A DNA stretch of 64,000 nucleotides from Doryteuthis pealeii (GCA_023376005.1 CM042145.1:12794454-12858453); one strand, 5' to 3'; shown: positions 22,049 to 34,905, numbered from the stretch's first letter. Made by a program: numbers and translations. The notes: generated from the letters alone by a model not told the origin.

Positions 22049-22081
<33 letters not shown>

Positions 22082-22291
22082 GGTCGAATAAATCTTTGTA
22101 TATTCCCAAAAGTATAGAAATCTACAAAGCATTCATTTTTTTTTTTTTTTTTTTTCAAAATCTAATGAAAAAATTTCAATTATATACATTTATGACATTT
22201 TTTTTTCAATGTGATTAAAACTAAGTCAAACCTAAATTTATATTTACCTAATCTTTGGGGTTAGAATAGATCAGTGACAAAACATTAGAAA

Positions 22292-22331
<40 letters not shown>

Positions 22332-22505
22332 CAAAGTCATCTTTAATGCTTCAATCTAAAGCAATATTATGATATATTTAAAAACCAAAAATCCGGAGGA
22401 AAGTCTCCCCTTACCGACATAGAAGTTTTTTTTTTAAATTGTCGTAGTTTGCATGTGCTCTTATTGTCAAGTCACAAGAGTAAAATCATATAGTAAAAAA
22501 TATAA
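21706..22505. other. Non-coding stretch with homopolymer tracts
   Basis: Poly-A (22050-22079) and poly-T (22137-22156, 22297-22326) tracts dominate. A 76-codon open frame on the minus strand at 21771-22001 has no recognisable family. Confidence 0.4.
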
Positions 22506-22575
22506 CAGAAGATTTGGGGGGGGGGGAGGGGGTGGGGGGGGGAGGGGGGGGGGGGTGGGGGGGTGGGGGCGGGAG
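22506..22575 (+). repeat. G-rich tract with quadruplex potential
   Basis: About 70 bases consist almost wholly of guanine runs broken by single A, T or C. Many G3+ runs with one-base spacers are present. Confidence 0.85.
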
Positions 22576-23888
22576 GGAGTGATTTTTGCGTTATACTTCT
22601 ATTTCAGGAAGCGCTAGACCAATGTCTAAGCCCAATTTTGTATCTTGGGATGATTGACACTTGGTCTTGGGTTCCTGAAAAGGCTATAATGGAAACATCT
22701 AAATCTTCTGTTATATTTTTTTACTAGTAGTATATACTATATATAATAATTATATATATATATATTATATAATTTTGTATATTAGATGCATCGGCACTAA
22801 TCGGATAGATATATATGGAAGTTTCCAAGAATTTGAGAAATTCATAAAGCTTTGTAAAAATATAAACTGCCTTTAGTAAACCTGCTTAATTAGCCATTAT
22901 CCTTAATGTCAAGGTCAATACTTTTATTAAATTATATTATAATTGCAATGAATAATGGAAAGTACTATATAACTAGTATTTAACAGTCCAGAAAAAAAAA
23001 AAAAAAAACACCATTGAAGCTGTTTTTTGCTTTAACTTTGATTGTAGTTTAGGATAAATATAGCTTTGACAGTGAGGAAGAGAAAAATATCATGCGCAAG
23101 AAAGAATTTCCATGAAGCTCAGTCAACGATATAATGGGTTTTGAACTTCGTACTATAAAAATTTTTCTGCAGTAAGAACACAAAAAATAGGTCTCATTGT
23201 CACAATTTTTACAATTATCTAAGATAATAATTATAAAAAGATTCTATATGTGGGAGGGTGGGCATGAATGCAAAACCACATACTATTATCACATTTTATA
23301 ACTTGTTGGAAATTGGGCTTTATTTCTAAGTTAGTGCTTTTACTAATTAGAAACCTTCTATGATTTGTCAATTGTTGCCTAGTGTGATCATAACATTATA
23401 TACAATCAGATATTATATATAGATAGGTTTAAGAAATATTTCCTGTCATAACTGGTGACTAAATCAGCTAAGCATACTGTGGGATTCCAATGCCTTTGAG
23501 ATTTATTCCTAGATTTGGTATAGTTCAATTATATGAAAAATTAAAATCAATATTCAAGTCGGCTACCTTTGAAAAGACTCTAGGACAGAAGTTATCATCC
23601 CATTGGTAAAATAAATTGCATTGCTTCAATTCAGCACTTTACAGAAAAGATTTATTACTGTAATGATTTTTGGATGACAAGTAACAAAATTTTCTTAAGT
23701 CAGGTTTTATTTTGCACAAATGATATCTTGCCTACATAAACAACAAATGGGTTTTCTGAAAAAAATCAAGATCAATATTAACCAAAGCGTCCTTTTCTTG
23801 AAACTATTTTTAAACAAGCTTAACATTGCGTGTTGTTGTACTTGTTCTATTCTGCTAGAGTTATACATAATCTTTCTCTATTAGGTTT
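22576..23888. other. AT-rich stretch without recognised gene
   Basis: I see nothing supportable except a TA-rich block near 22735-22780. It ends at the N gap. Confidence 0.4.
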
Positions 23889-23898
23889 NNNNNNNNNN
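23889..23898. other. Assembly gap of ten Ns
   Basis: Ten Ns join two contigs. Copy C begins at the next base. Confidence 0.99.
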
Positions 23899-24085
23899 TC
23901 CAGAAAAACTTGTTGTAGAAGAAGCCATCTCTCTTTATCCAGAGATTATTCAGGATGTAGCTAGAACTGTAACGGCGATGCCACCCACCCAAGTCATTGA
24001 AAGACTGCTTTCTGCTCTAAGATACTTAAATCTGATTTAAGGGCTTTTATGAAGGAGGATGTAGCAGAAGCCATTCTATTTTTAG
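23899..24085 (+). pseudogene. hAT-family transposase, C-terminal remnant (copy C)
   Basis: This is the third copy of the hAT dimerisation-domain remnant, truncated on the left by the N gap. It again reads through the PEIIQDVARTVTAMPPTQ segment. A three-base deletion relative to copy A follows just before the IERLLSAL motif, and then a further one-base indel. A SINE interrupts it at the same place as in A and B. It cannot encode a functional transposase. Confidence 0.8.
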
Positions 24086-24403
24086 TTAGTATTATTTGCA
24101 CTATTATCCCCATCTTCATTGTTATTTGTACAACGTTTCGGCCGATATGCCCTCCGGCCATCTTCAGTTTTCTTGTCGGACTCCGGAACCTTCTTTCGTA
24201 ATCAGGAGCCATCACGGAACTTTGAACCTAACCTTTTATTTATTCCATGGGTATCCTGTTCTCATTCCGCTAACCATAGCTGGGTAGGAGTTGTGTTAAT
24301 TATTTTTCTAACTGCCTCCACTCAGGATTGAACTCGGTATCCAGAGATAACTGTCACTTAGAACTGGCTTAACCTAACCACCTTATCCACTAGGCCATGG
24401 TCC
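24084..24403 (-). mobile_element. tRNA-Arg-like SINE, first insertion (copy C)
   Basis: Counterpart of 447-772, inserted at the same codon of the hAT remnant. Box A, box B, body and tail are all visible on the minus strand. Confidence 0.75.
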
Positions 24404-25396
24404 AATTGACGTGAATTTTGGGAACTTATAAACCTAATAGACAATAGTCCGAATAATGTAGATAAACTAATCTTCAAGCCTCATCTCAAACATTCAGAGA
24501 AATATATTAGTTTATTTAAAAAAAACGACTTATTTTTAATTTCTTAGAATATTCCTGATTTCTTTATAAAGCTCCTATTTGTTGTAACTTTTTTACATCA
24601 GTGTATGCATGTTGGGAAAAGATGGCTAAAAGAAGATGTTACTTTTGGTCCAAAATACAGGTCGCTTCTTTAAATGAATCTATTACAAAAAAAACATCAT
24701 ATAAATGAACCTATATAAATATAAACAAATATATACAATAAAACTTGAAAAAAGCAGCTGTTCAAAGTGATGAGCATTCACTTTCAAACACTCATCATCT
24801 TTTAGCAAAGTAGCAAAGTTCTTAGACAAGTTGACAGAAATCTTTGTGCAAACATCAACAATGTCTGGTTTAAATTGATGAGTGACCTAAATTCTTTAGA
24901 TTGTCTTAGAGAACAAAATCAGAGGATTGAGCAAGGTACTCAGTTTTTATTTGCTGCCCAACCCATCAATGAAGGAAATGTTTTTAGAACCTTTTGGTTT
25001 TTTTTTACCAATTCTGATCCACTCTGCGGGTCCCTTTTTGTAGTGCTAATTTACCCCACTTTTTATTGACTATTATAATTTAGTAATTTTAGCTATTTTG
25101 TTTTATTTTAAAATGTATACCCCCTTTTTATTTTCGCTTGAAAAAAAATGGATAAATTGTTCTTTTACTGGATATATCTATAGCAAAATCATAAAAAGAT
25201 CAGAAAGTCATCTTTTAACCAGTTTGAAGCTGTGAATGATTATGATTTATAAAGGTCAAAGTCCTTTACTTTAAAATCTGTGTTCATTTTTGTGCACTTG
25301 GTGTATGACTGTATTAGAAGTACATATTGCCTTTTGTATATAAAGCTTGTTTGAAATGAGATTCTAAGCCTTTGCTTTTCTTTTAAATCTTTTAAT

Positions 25397-25931
25397 AAAT
25401 GATTGTTTACTATTTCACTGAAATTTTTAGATGAGGCTTGATAAGAATTTAGATTAGTATTATTTGTTTTATTCAGACTATTGTCCTCATCTTCATTGTT
25501 ATCTGTACAACGTTTCAGCGATGTGCCCTCTGGCCTTCTTCAGGTATTTCTTGTCGACTAGGGAACCTTCTCGGACTTGGGAACATTCTTGTTGTAATTG
25601 GGAGCCATCACGGAACTTTGAACCTAACCCTCTATTCAGTCCAGGGGGGTATCCTGTTCTCATTCCACTAACCATAGCTGGGGTACAGGTGTTAAGCTGT
25701 GTTAATTATTATTTTGTTACTGCTGCCCTTGATCAGGATTTAACCTGCAGTCTAGAGATAACTGTCATTTAGAACGGTCTTAACCTAACTCCTTTATCCA
25801 CTAGGCTATGTCCAATTGTCCAGAGTCCGACAAGAAATACCTGAAGAAGGCCGGAGGGCACATCGGCCGAAACATTGTACAGATAACAATGAAGATGAGG
25901 ACAATAGTCCAAATAATACAAATGATTGTTT
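25397..25931 (-). mobile_element. tRNA-Arg-like SINE with inverted tails (copy C, second insertion)
   Basis: Counterpart of 1769-2301. AAATGATTGTTT lies at 25397-25408 and 25920-25931. In the plus-strand tail, the hammerhead-like stem II is fully Watson-Crick paired (GGCCG with CGGCC), and the next stem is CATTGT with ACAATG. Confidence 0.75.
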
Positions 25932-26588
25932 CTTATACTTTTTTACTATTTGTTTATCTGAACTCAAAATGATAACCAATTTATCTTTCCTTACGATTGT
26001 AATCTTATATTCTATTTGCTATTACAATGTGTTTATTTTGTTTGAGTGGAAAAGCAATCTGCTGAAAAGAACATGGTTTAAATTTACACCCTTGAAAAAA
26101 AGTAGCTGCAAAAATAGTTTCATTTTATTCATTGAACAGCTTTATTAAAAAAAACAAAAAAACATTTTGTCAATTCTTTATTTCATCTTAAAAGCAAACT
26201 TAGAAAAATCCTTTTTATCTATGAGGAATCTCTCCAGACATTTGGAGAAAGTGATATGGAAATATGATGAGGAAATTAATCCGACAATATGTGAAGAAAA
26301 TATTTTCAAAAAATATAACAAACACAGGATGTTAGGATCAGAGGAAACAATTTTATGTGTCTATAGAAAGTGATATGTAATTGTATTTGAATAGTTGTTT
26401 ACACTGTGATGTAATAGTTTTTTTGGCAAAAGCACATTTAATTTTATGAAATCTCAATATTTTTACACACAAAAATATTAATATTTTTATAAGTCCCTGG
26501 GGAAATTAATTGAAATTTGATTTCCTAGCATAATTGAAGTAATTTGGGATGACATTTAAAAAAAAAAGGGGGGGGGTTAAAATCTACT

Positions 26589-26824
26589 TTAACTCTTAAC
26601 ATCCTGTTGAGAATTTTTAAGTCCAGAGACCAATTTCTTTAAGGATTTATCAAAAATCCTTAAAAATTGCATTTTTATTTAAATTTACCTGTTATTTCCC
26701 TTAAATCAAAGACTTCTAAATATTTAATATTACATCTAAACAAAGGCTATTGTTTGGGGCAGATTAGGGAAATGAATGTGACTTCCAGTCGGGCGGAATG
26801 AGGTGGTATAGGACATTAAGAGTT
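26589..26824 (+). mobile_element. CTCTTAA MITE (copy C)
   Basis: Counterpart of 2950-3183 with both terminal repeats. Confidence 0.75.
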
Positions 26825-26888
26825 GTATGCAAAAGGATTTTCTCTTTACAAGTAAATTCCTGCTATTATCTTGGAAGGATGTATTTAT

Positions 26889-27079
26889 CCAACCCTTCTG
26901 CCATGGGTAGGATGTGTCACAAGTTCAATTTTTTTTTTTAAAGTGGTGTAAACTTGGTTTGAATTCAGTTTTCCTTCTCTTAGACTGGTTGCTTGATCAA
27001 GGCTAAAGAATTCAGTCTGCTATAGTTGAACCTGGATTGCTGTGTCCATTTCCTATGACCATACCATTACACCACTTGG
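26889..27079 (-). mobile_element. Second SINE family, internally deleted (copy C)
   Basis: Counterpart of 3250-3435, with the head AAGTGGTGTAATGGTATGGTC intact on the minus strand. Confidence 0.7.
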
Positions 27080-27936
27080 AAGTAAAACCAAAATTTTAAA
27101 ATTCAATTTATTGCATTAAATTTTAAATTCTTTTTAAAAAAATTGGGTGGAAAACCCTATTATTTATAAATTATTCTATATATTTCACTTTTCTAGAATA
27201 GATTTGGCTATGTGTATTGTTAGCGTTTGTAAGATGTTATACATATTTAGAAATGAACTTCATTAGGATGAAATTTTGTATCCATGTAATTGATAGGATA
27301 ATTAATCCTGAAGAGTATTACCAAAAAAAACAAATAGAGAGAGAAATAAACAGACAACAAACACTGCTGTTCACTTTTAGGCCATATGCAGATATTTATC
27401 TTGTGCAAATATAATCAAGTAGAATTTCTTTGTATCATGGATGTAGTCTTAATAATCTCCGCAGTTTGAGATAAAATTTCTTTTTTCTGTTATTTCTGAC
27501 ATTGAACTTTAAAGATTATATTATTTATTGTTGGTGAAATCCAGATCTCGCATTCTCCTTTTCGTTGCAGAGGCCAGGTTTGTAATAATCATGGCTACTG
27601 AAAATAGCTTAGATTGAATGTTTCTATGTTAATCTGGAGGTGGGAGATTCTCTTCTGTTATTAAGCCTTCATGCTTAGTGTTGTGTTTATTTAGACAGAA
27701 GACAGACAATGCCTTGAGGAGAAGCCAACATAATATATGGCTTTCCTTAAAATATTGTTGGGAATCTTCGAGCTTATCCTTATTAAAAGTTCAGATTTTG
27801 TTTTCACCAGTCTTGGGTCACCAAGAAAAAGCTCTGAATTATCAGGTGTAAATGGAGATTTTTGTCAGTTTTTATTAACATATAATTATTCCATGGATGA
27901 AAATTTAATTGTATGTATGTATGTATGTATGTATAA

Positions 27937-28134
27937 GCCAGTCGGCTTCTGGTCTTAAGAGACATATGGTGGTGCATAAGCATCAAATTTTATCATCTGA
28001 TTCATCTCATTCAACAGGGAAGAAGTCTTTTCAATGTCATATTTGCATCACTTTGTGGATCTGCAGCAGGTTTGATGAGTCATTTGAGGGCTCATGCAAG
28101 GAAGGGTTCTGGTGGTGGAGTTGTGGGATTGTGA
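27937..28134 (+). pseudogene. C2H2 zinc-finger tail of a probable LINE-type retroelement (copy C)
   Basis: This is the third copy of the remnant. It has the same first half-finger (SASGLKRHMVVHKH), the same cysteine pair in SFQCHICITL and the same frame break. The second frame reads CGSAAGLMSHLRAHAR and GSGGGVVGL before a TGA. The (GTAT)n run lies just upstream and (CA)n(TA)n just downstream. Confidence 0.5.
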
Positions 28135-28163
28135 GGGACAGCAATGATCTGTAAAGATTATGC

Positions 28164-28173
28164 TATTGCCATG

Positions 28174-28255
<82 letters not shown>
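28164..28255. repeat. (CA)n(TA)n microsatellite (copy C)
   Basis: Follows the zinc-finger stop codon, as in copies A and B. Confidence 0.9.
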
Positions 28256-28257
<2 letters not shown>

Positions 28258-28411
28258 TTAAAAAAACAAACTATTAAGTGAAAGATCTCTGCTATTAGGT
28301 TCAAATCCTATGTGATTTCAAAATAAGACTGTTCCAATATGACTTTCATACAATACAGGTTATTATTGACTGTTTTCAGTTTCAGCAGTCACCATTAACC
28401 CAAACACATGC

Positions 28412-28412
<1 letters not shown>

Positions 28413-28450
<38 letters not shown>
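28413..28450. repeat. (AT)n microsatellite (copy C)
   Basis: Counterpart of 4758-4797. Confidence 0.9.
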
Positions 28451-28453
<3 letters not shown>

Positions 28454-28926
28454 CTCCAGTAATAATGGGGTATCTATATAGATGTTTACTTAACTTAGTA
28501 CGACATAAAGGCAGATGAAGAGTAGAAAGTTATACAAACATTTCATGTGGAGAGGACCCACCTGCATTTGAAAAATTTAAATCCTAACTTTAACCGGAGT
28601 TTAAACACTCTCAACTGGAGTCAATGAGAAAAAACATACCATAAGTTCCTCTGGTATTTGTTTTTTCAATACACTTGTGGAAACATTTTAATTTAAATTC
28701 AAATTCAAATATATTTGTTGAGAAGAGTACTGCTTGTCTGAAGTGTTCAGAGATTATTGCTTGATAAAAGTAAATATATTTCTCATTTAAATGGGGTGGG
28801 TTCAGTTAGTGGATTGAAAGTACTGGAAAATATTTCTTATATTGAGGATATGCTTCAATGATATTCTCTGGTAAGAGCAGGAAATAAACAAGCTTTTATG
28901 GGCTGACTCATAAAAAATAACATTCC

Positions 28927-28930
<4 letters not shown>

Positions 28931-28961
<31 letters not shown>
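28931..28961. repeat. (CA)n microsatellite (copy C)
   Basis: Counterpart of 5275-5302. Confidence 0.9.
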
Positions 28962-28965
<4 letters not shown>

Positions 28966-31943
28966 TATGATAGAGATTCCAGTTGACTTCTATTATATAT
29001 AAAGTAAATGTAGATGAAAAGGAGATTGTTTTGTTTTTATGATAAAAGATTTTGTGAGCAAGAGTGAAAGCAACTTAGTATTCATTTACAGTTTAGAATT
29101 TTCAAATCTTAAATTTTTTTATTTCTTATCTAAAAAAAAAAAAAATATTTTGTGCGTTGATGAGAATCATAAATATTCATCTAACTGAAAACTAATCTTT
29201 CTTTTTCATTTAAGAAAATAATTGATATAATCAGGATAGAGATTATGCCAACAAACTATATAATCTGTAAACTATAGTAACAGCAATAAATTCCTTCCTT
29301 TTTGGTTACTAATAAAATTGATTAAACAACCATTGTACTTAGTTACATATATTTTTTTAGATTATGTATGTTTTTTTGGTATATATAAAGTATGAACTTT
29401 TAAATGTCAAAAATAATCAAATGGGACATAAATTTGTGTTGGACTAATTTTCTTAGTGATATGCAACTGTCTCTGTCACTGAGCAGATCCATTGAAGGTA
29501 TTTACCAAGCTTAGTCTGGAACAGGGCTACAAATTGGGATGAAACTTATTACACTATCAATAATCTGTGAGGTTATTTTGCTGTCTTTTGTTTGATAAGT
29601 TCCATGCATAATGAAATATTCATTTCATTACTGGGTTGTAATCTTGGTATAGCATTAAACATTGCTGAGATGTAAACTGATACAAAGAAGATGTAAATAT
29701 ATTTAACTTAGATAATCATTGGTTTATAGTACACAAAATTCATTAATAAATAATGACAGACTAATATCAATTGCTTTGAATAACCTTGAAATTATTATAG
29801 TTCATGTTCAATTCTAATTTTGTGATTTGAATTAATTTAATGTGCATATTATTACTAATATTTTTTTTCTAAAAAGACAATTGTGCATGCATATATTAAA
29901 TTTCAAAGCAAATAATTTTGAATAATGATTCATTCAGATTGACATTTTTGATAATTTGAGAATTACACTTGATCTTAGAGATCTAAAGATGTTTTACTTA
30001 TGTGCTTGCAATTATTTATCTTGTTGGTAAAACCAGATAAAATTAAGTTTGGTGAATAATTGATAAAACATAAAAAGCCTTTGTTTAATATGAAGAAAAA
30101 AATTATGCTGAATATAGAATGTTATTTTAGTCCTTGATTTTCTACAATTCCTAAAGACTTCACAATCCTAGAGTTAAAAAAAAAATCCTTTCCCTGCTAC
30201 ACCAGAAGACCAGGGCCATGAGTAACATCACTGATATTTGAAAGACTTGCAGGAGAACTATCTACATATGCTCACATATATTGTATAATCAAGTTATTAG
30301 TGTTCTTATTAAAACAATTAAGTTGTTCTGCTTCCCTCAAGAGAAAATATATTTATTTACAATATTTTTCTGCTGCATAACCATTTAAAAAAATATATTT
30401 TCTCTTTCTTGTTTTTATGAAAGATATTTAGCACCTTTCAATTATGAAAAGTATATACTGCCTACCTATATGTGTATATATCAAAATACTCTTAAGTAGA
30501 TCTTACTAAAATGCGGATAGATCATCAATTATAACTACATTTCCTATAAATTGGATACAAAGAATTCATAAAAAGGATTATTGAACAGCTATACAAATTT
30601 GATTTGAAACTTGAATCTCTATTTAAATGATCATGTTTCCATGTCACTTAATATTAGATTACATCTAAAAGTCTTTTGTTCAACTGCTAATGTTTCTGGA
30701 ATATTTCATAATGGATTCTTGTTTTAAGATATTCATACTTTTTTTTTCTCTCCAAATGTCACTTTTCAGCATATTTAACTTTTGCTCAATATCTTTAAAA
30801 GCTCTTTTGTGTTGTGTACTTACAAAACTTTACATTTAAAAAAGAATAATGAACTGAAATGTTATCACTGTTAATAAGCTTATTTTTTGTCAGTGTTATT
30901 TTACAACTCTTGTTTATAATTATAGTTATTTAAAAAAAAAAATCTATAGAACATCATGATTTATATAATATTTAATTCATGATGTAGTTCATAAGCTTAA
31001 TAAGATTTTCATATTTTATTATTAACATTTAAATATCATTTGTATAAACCATAACCATTGAACCCTTATCCTTTTGGCTCTCAGATACTCAGTACCAGAG
31101 ATCACAAAATTAATTTTTTAAAAAATTCAAGCCCAAAACACATTCAAATTTTTCTCCAGGTTGTAGGCATCTTTTCTTTATAAGAAAGGTTGTTGGTTCT
31201 TTTATTATTGGTGTCTGATGTAATCTCCTTGAGTCTAATATCTTGACTATTGACCCTATTTTTTTTTTTATCACTTACAGAAAACCTGTATAACTAGTCT
31301 TCCACATATTATTTTCATTTATTTTTCTGTTTTCACTACAAACAGAATTCCTTTTTGATGTCATCAGTTACTCTTAATGTTAACAAAAATGGGAAAAAAT
31401 TTCATCTTGGTTTTAAGAAATGTCTTATGAATGAGAACACTTCCTAAACTCTTTGATGTTTACCTCACTGCTTTTACATAAAAGAAACATTAAGACATAT
31501 TGGTTATAAGTTTCCAGCACATTTTGTACATTGACAAATTCTTATTTCTGCATTTGTTTAGAGTTTTGTAGAATTGAATTTTGATTGAATTGGCAGTTCA
31601 TTCAAGCATTAAAGATCATCACAAAAATAGTTTTAAAAAAATTTGAATCTTATGTTCTATACGTTTCTTAAACAGAACCACATTTTCTCTTTTCTCATAT
31701 AATTGATCTTGGAATTGAGTTTGTTTTACAACAGTAGATCTTGTGTTCATCTTTATAGATAGAATAGATTTGTGTGTATTCCAATGAAACTAGAAAAATA
31801 AAATAGAAATTTTTCTGTAGCCAACTAAATAACTTCAATGATGACCTCATTAAAAATCTAAGTTATCAATTTTAAAAATTGACAAAGAAAAAAAAAATGC
31901 TTTTCTTAAACATTTGAGGAAATTCAGATTTTTTTTCCTTAAC

Positions 31944-32328
31944 CCTTTTGCAGACAGAGCGATATTTTTTATTCTCAACAGTACACAGTCTATTTTTGTC
32001 TATAGTGATAGTTCAATGTAAGGCATTTTCCTATTGGCTGCTCATTAGCCAATTCAATGATATATAGAAACATTGCTAGGAGATTCCACTGTGATGTAGG
32101 AATTTGTAAAGGTTGTTTTGCAAAATATCATAATTAAAAGTAAGTGTTTTATTGTTTTCATGCTATATTGTATTATGACATACAATTACTGATCAAATTA
32201 TCATGTTTTGTTTGTTTTTATATATAGTTAATTGACTTGTTTGAACATACCCTCTATTTTGCAAATTTTCTGAAAATAATTCGCCCACTCAGCAAGGATT
32301 AAAAAAAAATTATCTGTCTGTGAAAGGG
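31944..32328 (+). mobile_element. piggyBac-like MITE (copy C)
   Basis: This is the cleanest copy: TTAA at 31940-31943, CCCTTTTGCAGACAGA at the left end, TCTGTCTGTGAAAGGG at the right end and TTAA at 32329-32332. Both target-site copies are intact. It lacks an open frame. Confidence 0.8.
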
Positions 32329-32344
32329 TTAATTCTTGATATTT

Positions 32345-32699
32345 TGTTTTAATTTTGAAGGTTATTTTTTAACTTTATTTAAGATTTAGTAACTTAAATT
32401 CTGCATTTATTTTGCTTTACTTGATCAGAAAATAGAATGAGGAAAAAAAAAAAAAAAACAAAACAAGAAAAAAAAAACAGTTGGAATTGTGTTTGTGTCA
32501 ATACTTGCTTTTCTTATCTTATCACACTGTCCTTAAAGCTGTCTTCTATTCATCTTCATATTTGATTCTAAGTTTTGGAAGATCTACCTTCAATCAGAAA
32601 TTAAATATTTTAGATAATTGATGCCCTTATTCTTAGATGATTTTAATAAACGTTTATCTTTTTGAAATAATCAGTTATTTTGAGACATGGATTTTATAC
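32345..32699. other. Start of single-copy flank, no recognised gene
   Basis: Homology to copy A stops after a TGATATTTT at about 32344. The following 350 bp hold a poly-A tract near 32442-32477 and nothing else I can support. Confidence 0.4.
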
Positions 32700-32724
32700 A
32701 CTGTTTTTTGTTTTGACTAAAATG

Positions 32725-33057
32725 CAACAACCACTTCTGTTTTATACCACTACAGAAAAATAGCCATTGGAATGTGTGATTGTTTGTTTCTTCTATTGTC
32801 AACTTATTTTCACTGAAAGTTTGTTACATTTTCATGTGAACATGTCTTTGCCTTTGCCCTAAATGCTGTGTAAATTTTGTTTTTCAAAACATATGATATC
32901 AATTCTTATTTTTAGTCAATACAAATCAGATAAAAAGTTGAACAAATGTTAAATTTATCTGCATATTCCCCAAAAGTCAATATATATTATACACAATGTT
33001 TTTCAGAATTTTGTAGCTGAAAGTTAGGGGTGCATATTATTTATGAATAATTACAGT
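32725..33057. mobile_element. ACTGTAATTATT repeat, copy 1 (left end missing)
   Basis: This repeat also occurs at 57942-58460. Shared blocks include TTCTATTGTCAACTTATTTT, TTTGCCCTAAATGCTGTGTA and AAAGTCAATA. The right end, reverse-complemented, is ACTGTAATTATTCATAAATA followed by ATATGCA. That matches the left end of the second copy, so the element appears to have inverted termini and is probably a non-autonomous DNA transposon. Its superfamily is not determined. Confidence 0.6.
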
Positions 33058-33679
33058 AACTTTAATATAATAAAGATTTAGTTAGTGATAAGTTTTGGTT
33101 GAACATTAATAGAGGTTTTATCATGAGGATAAAAATAATTCCTGGCGCAGTTTGAACTAATCTACTTTATTAAAAGCTTTAGAACTATTCATTTAGTTCA
33201 ATTGATAAGGAACCAAATTTGGGTTTCTAATAACCAAGCTAAAATGATAAAAATCAATAAAAATTGAAAGGTGCTCTATGAATAAACTTGATGTACTTCT
33301 ATTGAACCCTTCTACTTCTAATTATTCTTCTAACATAACAGATTTAAAATTATAATTAGAGCCTTGGTCAAATTGTTGGCTTATTTCGCTCAATTCAAAG
33401 CCATTCTTAAATAACATTGTAAACATCCTTCCTAATTTTAAACATCAACAAATACATCACCCAATTATCTACTTTGAAATAATATGGATATTTTTATTTT
33501 GCTTCTTCCCACCCTCGACCAGCTTAAGATTAACTTACTTCACCTGTGGTATTAAATATTACTTTATAAATATGTAAGATGCCAAGTTTTATTAATTATT
33601 TGAGCAATTACTGATATTTTCTTGTATATTTTTACCTGAAATTTAAAATACTGTCCATTCTGTATTTTGTTTATTGTAG

Positions 33680-33720
33680 AATTTCTAGAATGAAGAGTTA
33701 TTTATATTTGCTGGAACTCT
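33680..33720 (+). CDS. Exon 1 of an unrecognised split gene (tentative)
   Basis: This 41-bp segment lies between a TTTGTTTATTGTAG acceptor and a GTAAAA donor. It reads ISRMKSYLYLLEL with one base left over. The leftover T joins the first two bases of the exon at 39188 (GT) to make a cysteine codon and keeps the frame open. It is the weakest of the five exons: it is short, the donor is not optimal, and the evidence is phase agreement plus coding appearance. The exon begins in the third position of a codon, so at least one earlier exon must exist. I found none between the repeat unit and here. The product's function is not recognised. Confidence 0.45.
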
Positions 33721-33929
33721 GTAAAAATTAAAAGTTTTTAAAGTATTAAAAATTAAATTATAAAATTATTTTTTCTTCTTTTGATCAATCATTTGATGAT
33801 GGCTTCAGTTTTATAAAGAATTTGATTATCTAGGGATTATGAGGGCCATTTTGTATTTTTTGTTTCTTTTTGAAACTGAAATCAAATACTGATGAATTTA
33901 TGACTGTTCTATGCTTCTGTACTGGTCTT

Positions 33930-33930
<1 letters not shown>

Positions 33931-33973
<43 letters not shown>
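33931..33973. repeat. Poly-A tract
   Basis: About 43 adenines in the first visible intron of the split gene. Confidence 0.95.
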
Positions 33974-33975
<2 letters not shown>

Positions 33976-34204
33976 CTTAAACCTGGTTTTTTTTTTGGGG
34001 GGGGGGTTCAATCCTTCTTATTTTTTGTAAGACATACAAATCTGAATTTAATTTGAAACATTTTGACTAAATAATAAAATACTCCATGTTTTTGTATATT
34101 TATATTTGTCTGTAATACTTCAAAGCAGTGTTTTGAGGGATATAATTTAAGAAATGAATATTGTGTCACTTCCTTTGAATATTTTCATGAATAAATACAG
34201 ATTA

Positions 34205-34300
34205 ACTCACTGTGGAGTAGTGGTTAGCAATTTAGCTAGGCTAACCATTTTACTAGTATTGTGAGTTGTATTCTCACTAGGTGTTTGACATTTGTCATAA
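34205..34300 (+). mobile_element. tRNA-like SINE fragment
   Basis: The start resembles a tRNA head (GTGGAGTAGTGGTTAGC). It also shares CTCACTAGGTG with the minus-strand fragment at 34800-34905, suggesting one diverged family. The B box is weak. Confidence 0.4.
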
Positions 34301-34415
34301 ATTTTCATAATTATATTACATGGGATCACACCTATAATTCAAACAAATATATTTAAAGATGTACACATGAAAACCTAATAATAGTAAACAAAATATGGAA
34401 ATCATGTCATAATTT

Positions 34416-34650
34416 TTAACTCTTAATGTCCTATACTGCCTCATTCCACCCGGCCGGAAGTCAAATTAATTTTTCTAATCTACCCCAAACGATAGCCTTT
34501 GTTTAAATGTAATATTAAACATCTTTAGAAGTCTTTTATTTAAGGAAAATAACAGGTAACTTTAAATGAAAAGGCCATTTTTAGCCATTTTTTGATAAAT
34601 TTTTATAGGAACTGGGCTTAGAAAATTCTCAACAGGATGTTAAGAGTTAA
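34416..34650 (-). mobile_element. CTCTTAA MITE with the best-preserved ends
   Basis: Both ends are intact: TTAACTCTTAATGTCCT and its near reverse complement AGGATGTTAAGAGTTAA. The outer TTAA on both sides may be the target-site duplication. Other copies do not keep TTAA on both flanks, so this is not certain. It lies in an intron of the split gene. Confidence 0.8.
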
Positions 34651-34799
34651 CATCACAAGTAAAATAATTAAAAAAAAAAAATCTAACCACAGCTGATTTA
34701 TAAATTTTCATTTAAATCTAATATAATGTTTAGTTGTGTATGATTCCAAATCTTGTACTGCAAAAGCAACCCTTGAGAGAAGTCTATTATTTACTTACT

Positions 34800-34905
34800 G
34801 TAGCTTAGAATTGACACAAGACCTCACATATGAGGCACCTAGTGAGGACTGATTCAGTAGTAATTCATTTGCAAGATTAGCTTGCTAACCATTACACTAT
34901 GTTGA
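34800..34905 (-). mobile_element. tRNA-like SINE fragment
   Basis: On the minus strand a head-like CATAGTGTAATGGTTAGC is followed by a body with CTCACTAGGTG, shared with 34205-34300. No clear 3' end is seen. Confidence 0.4.

Larger units (their letters stand above)
23899..32344 (+). repeat. Segmental repeat unit, copy C
   Basis: This copy starts immediately after the run of Ns, at the point equivalent to about position 258 of copy A. It follows A to about 8617, including the 14 bp beyond the terminal MITE. It then enters single-copy DNA at about 32345. It is closer to A than to B near the end of the unit. Because it starts exactly at the scaffold gap, its true left end is unknown. Confidence 0.95.
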
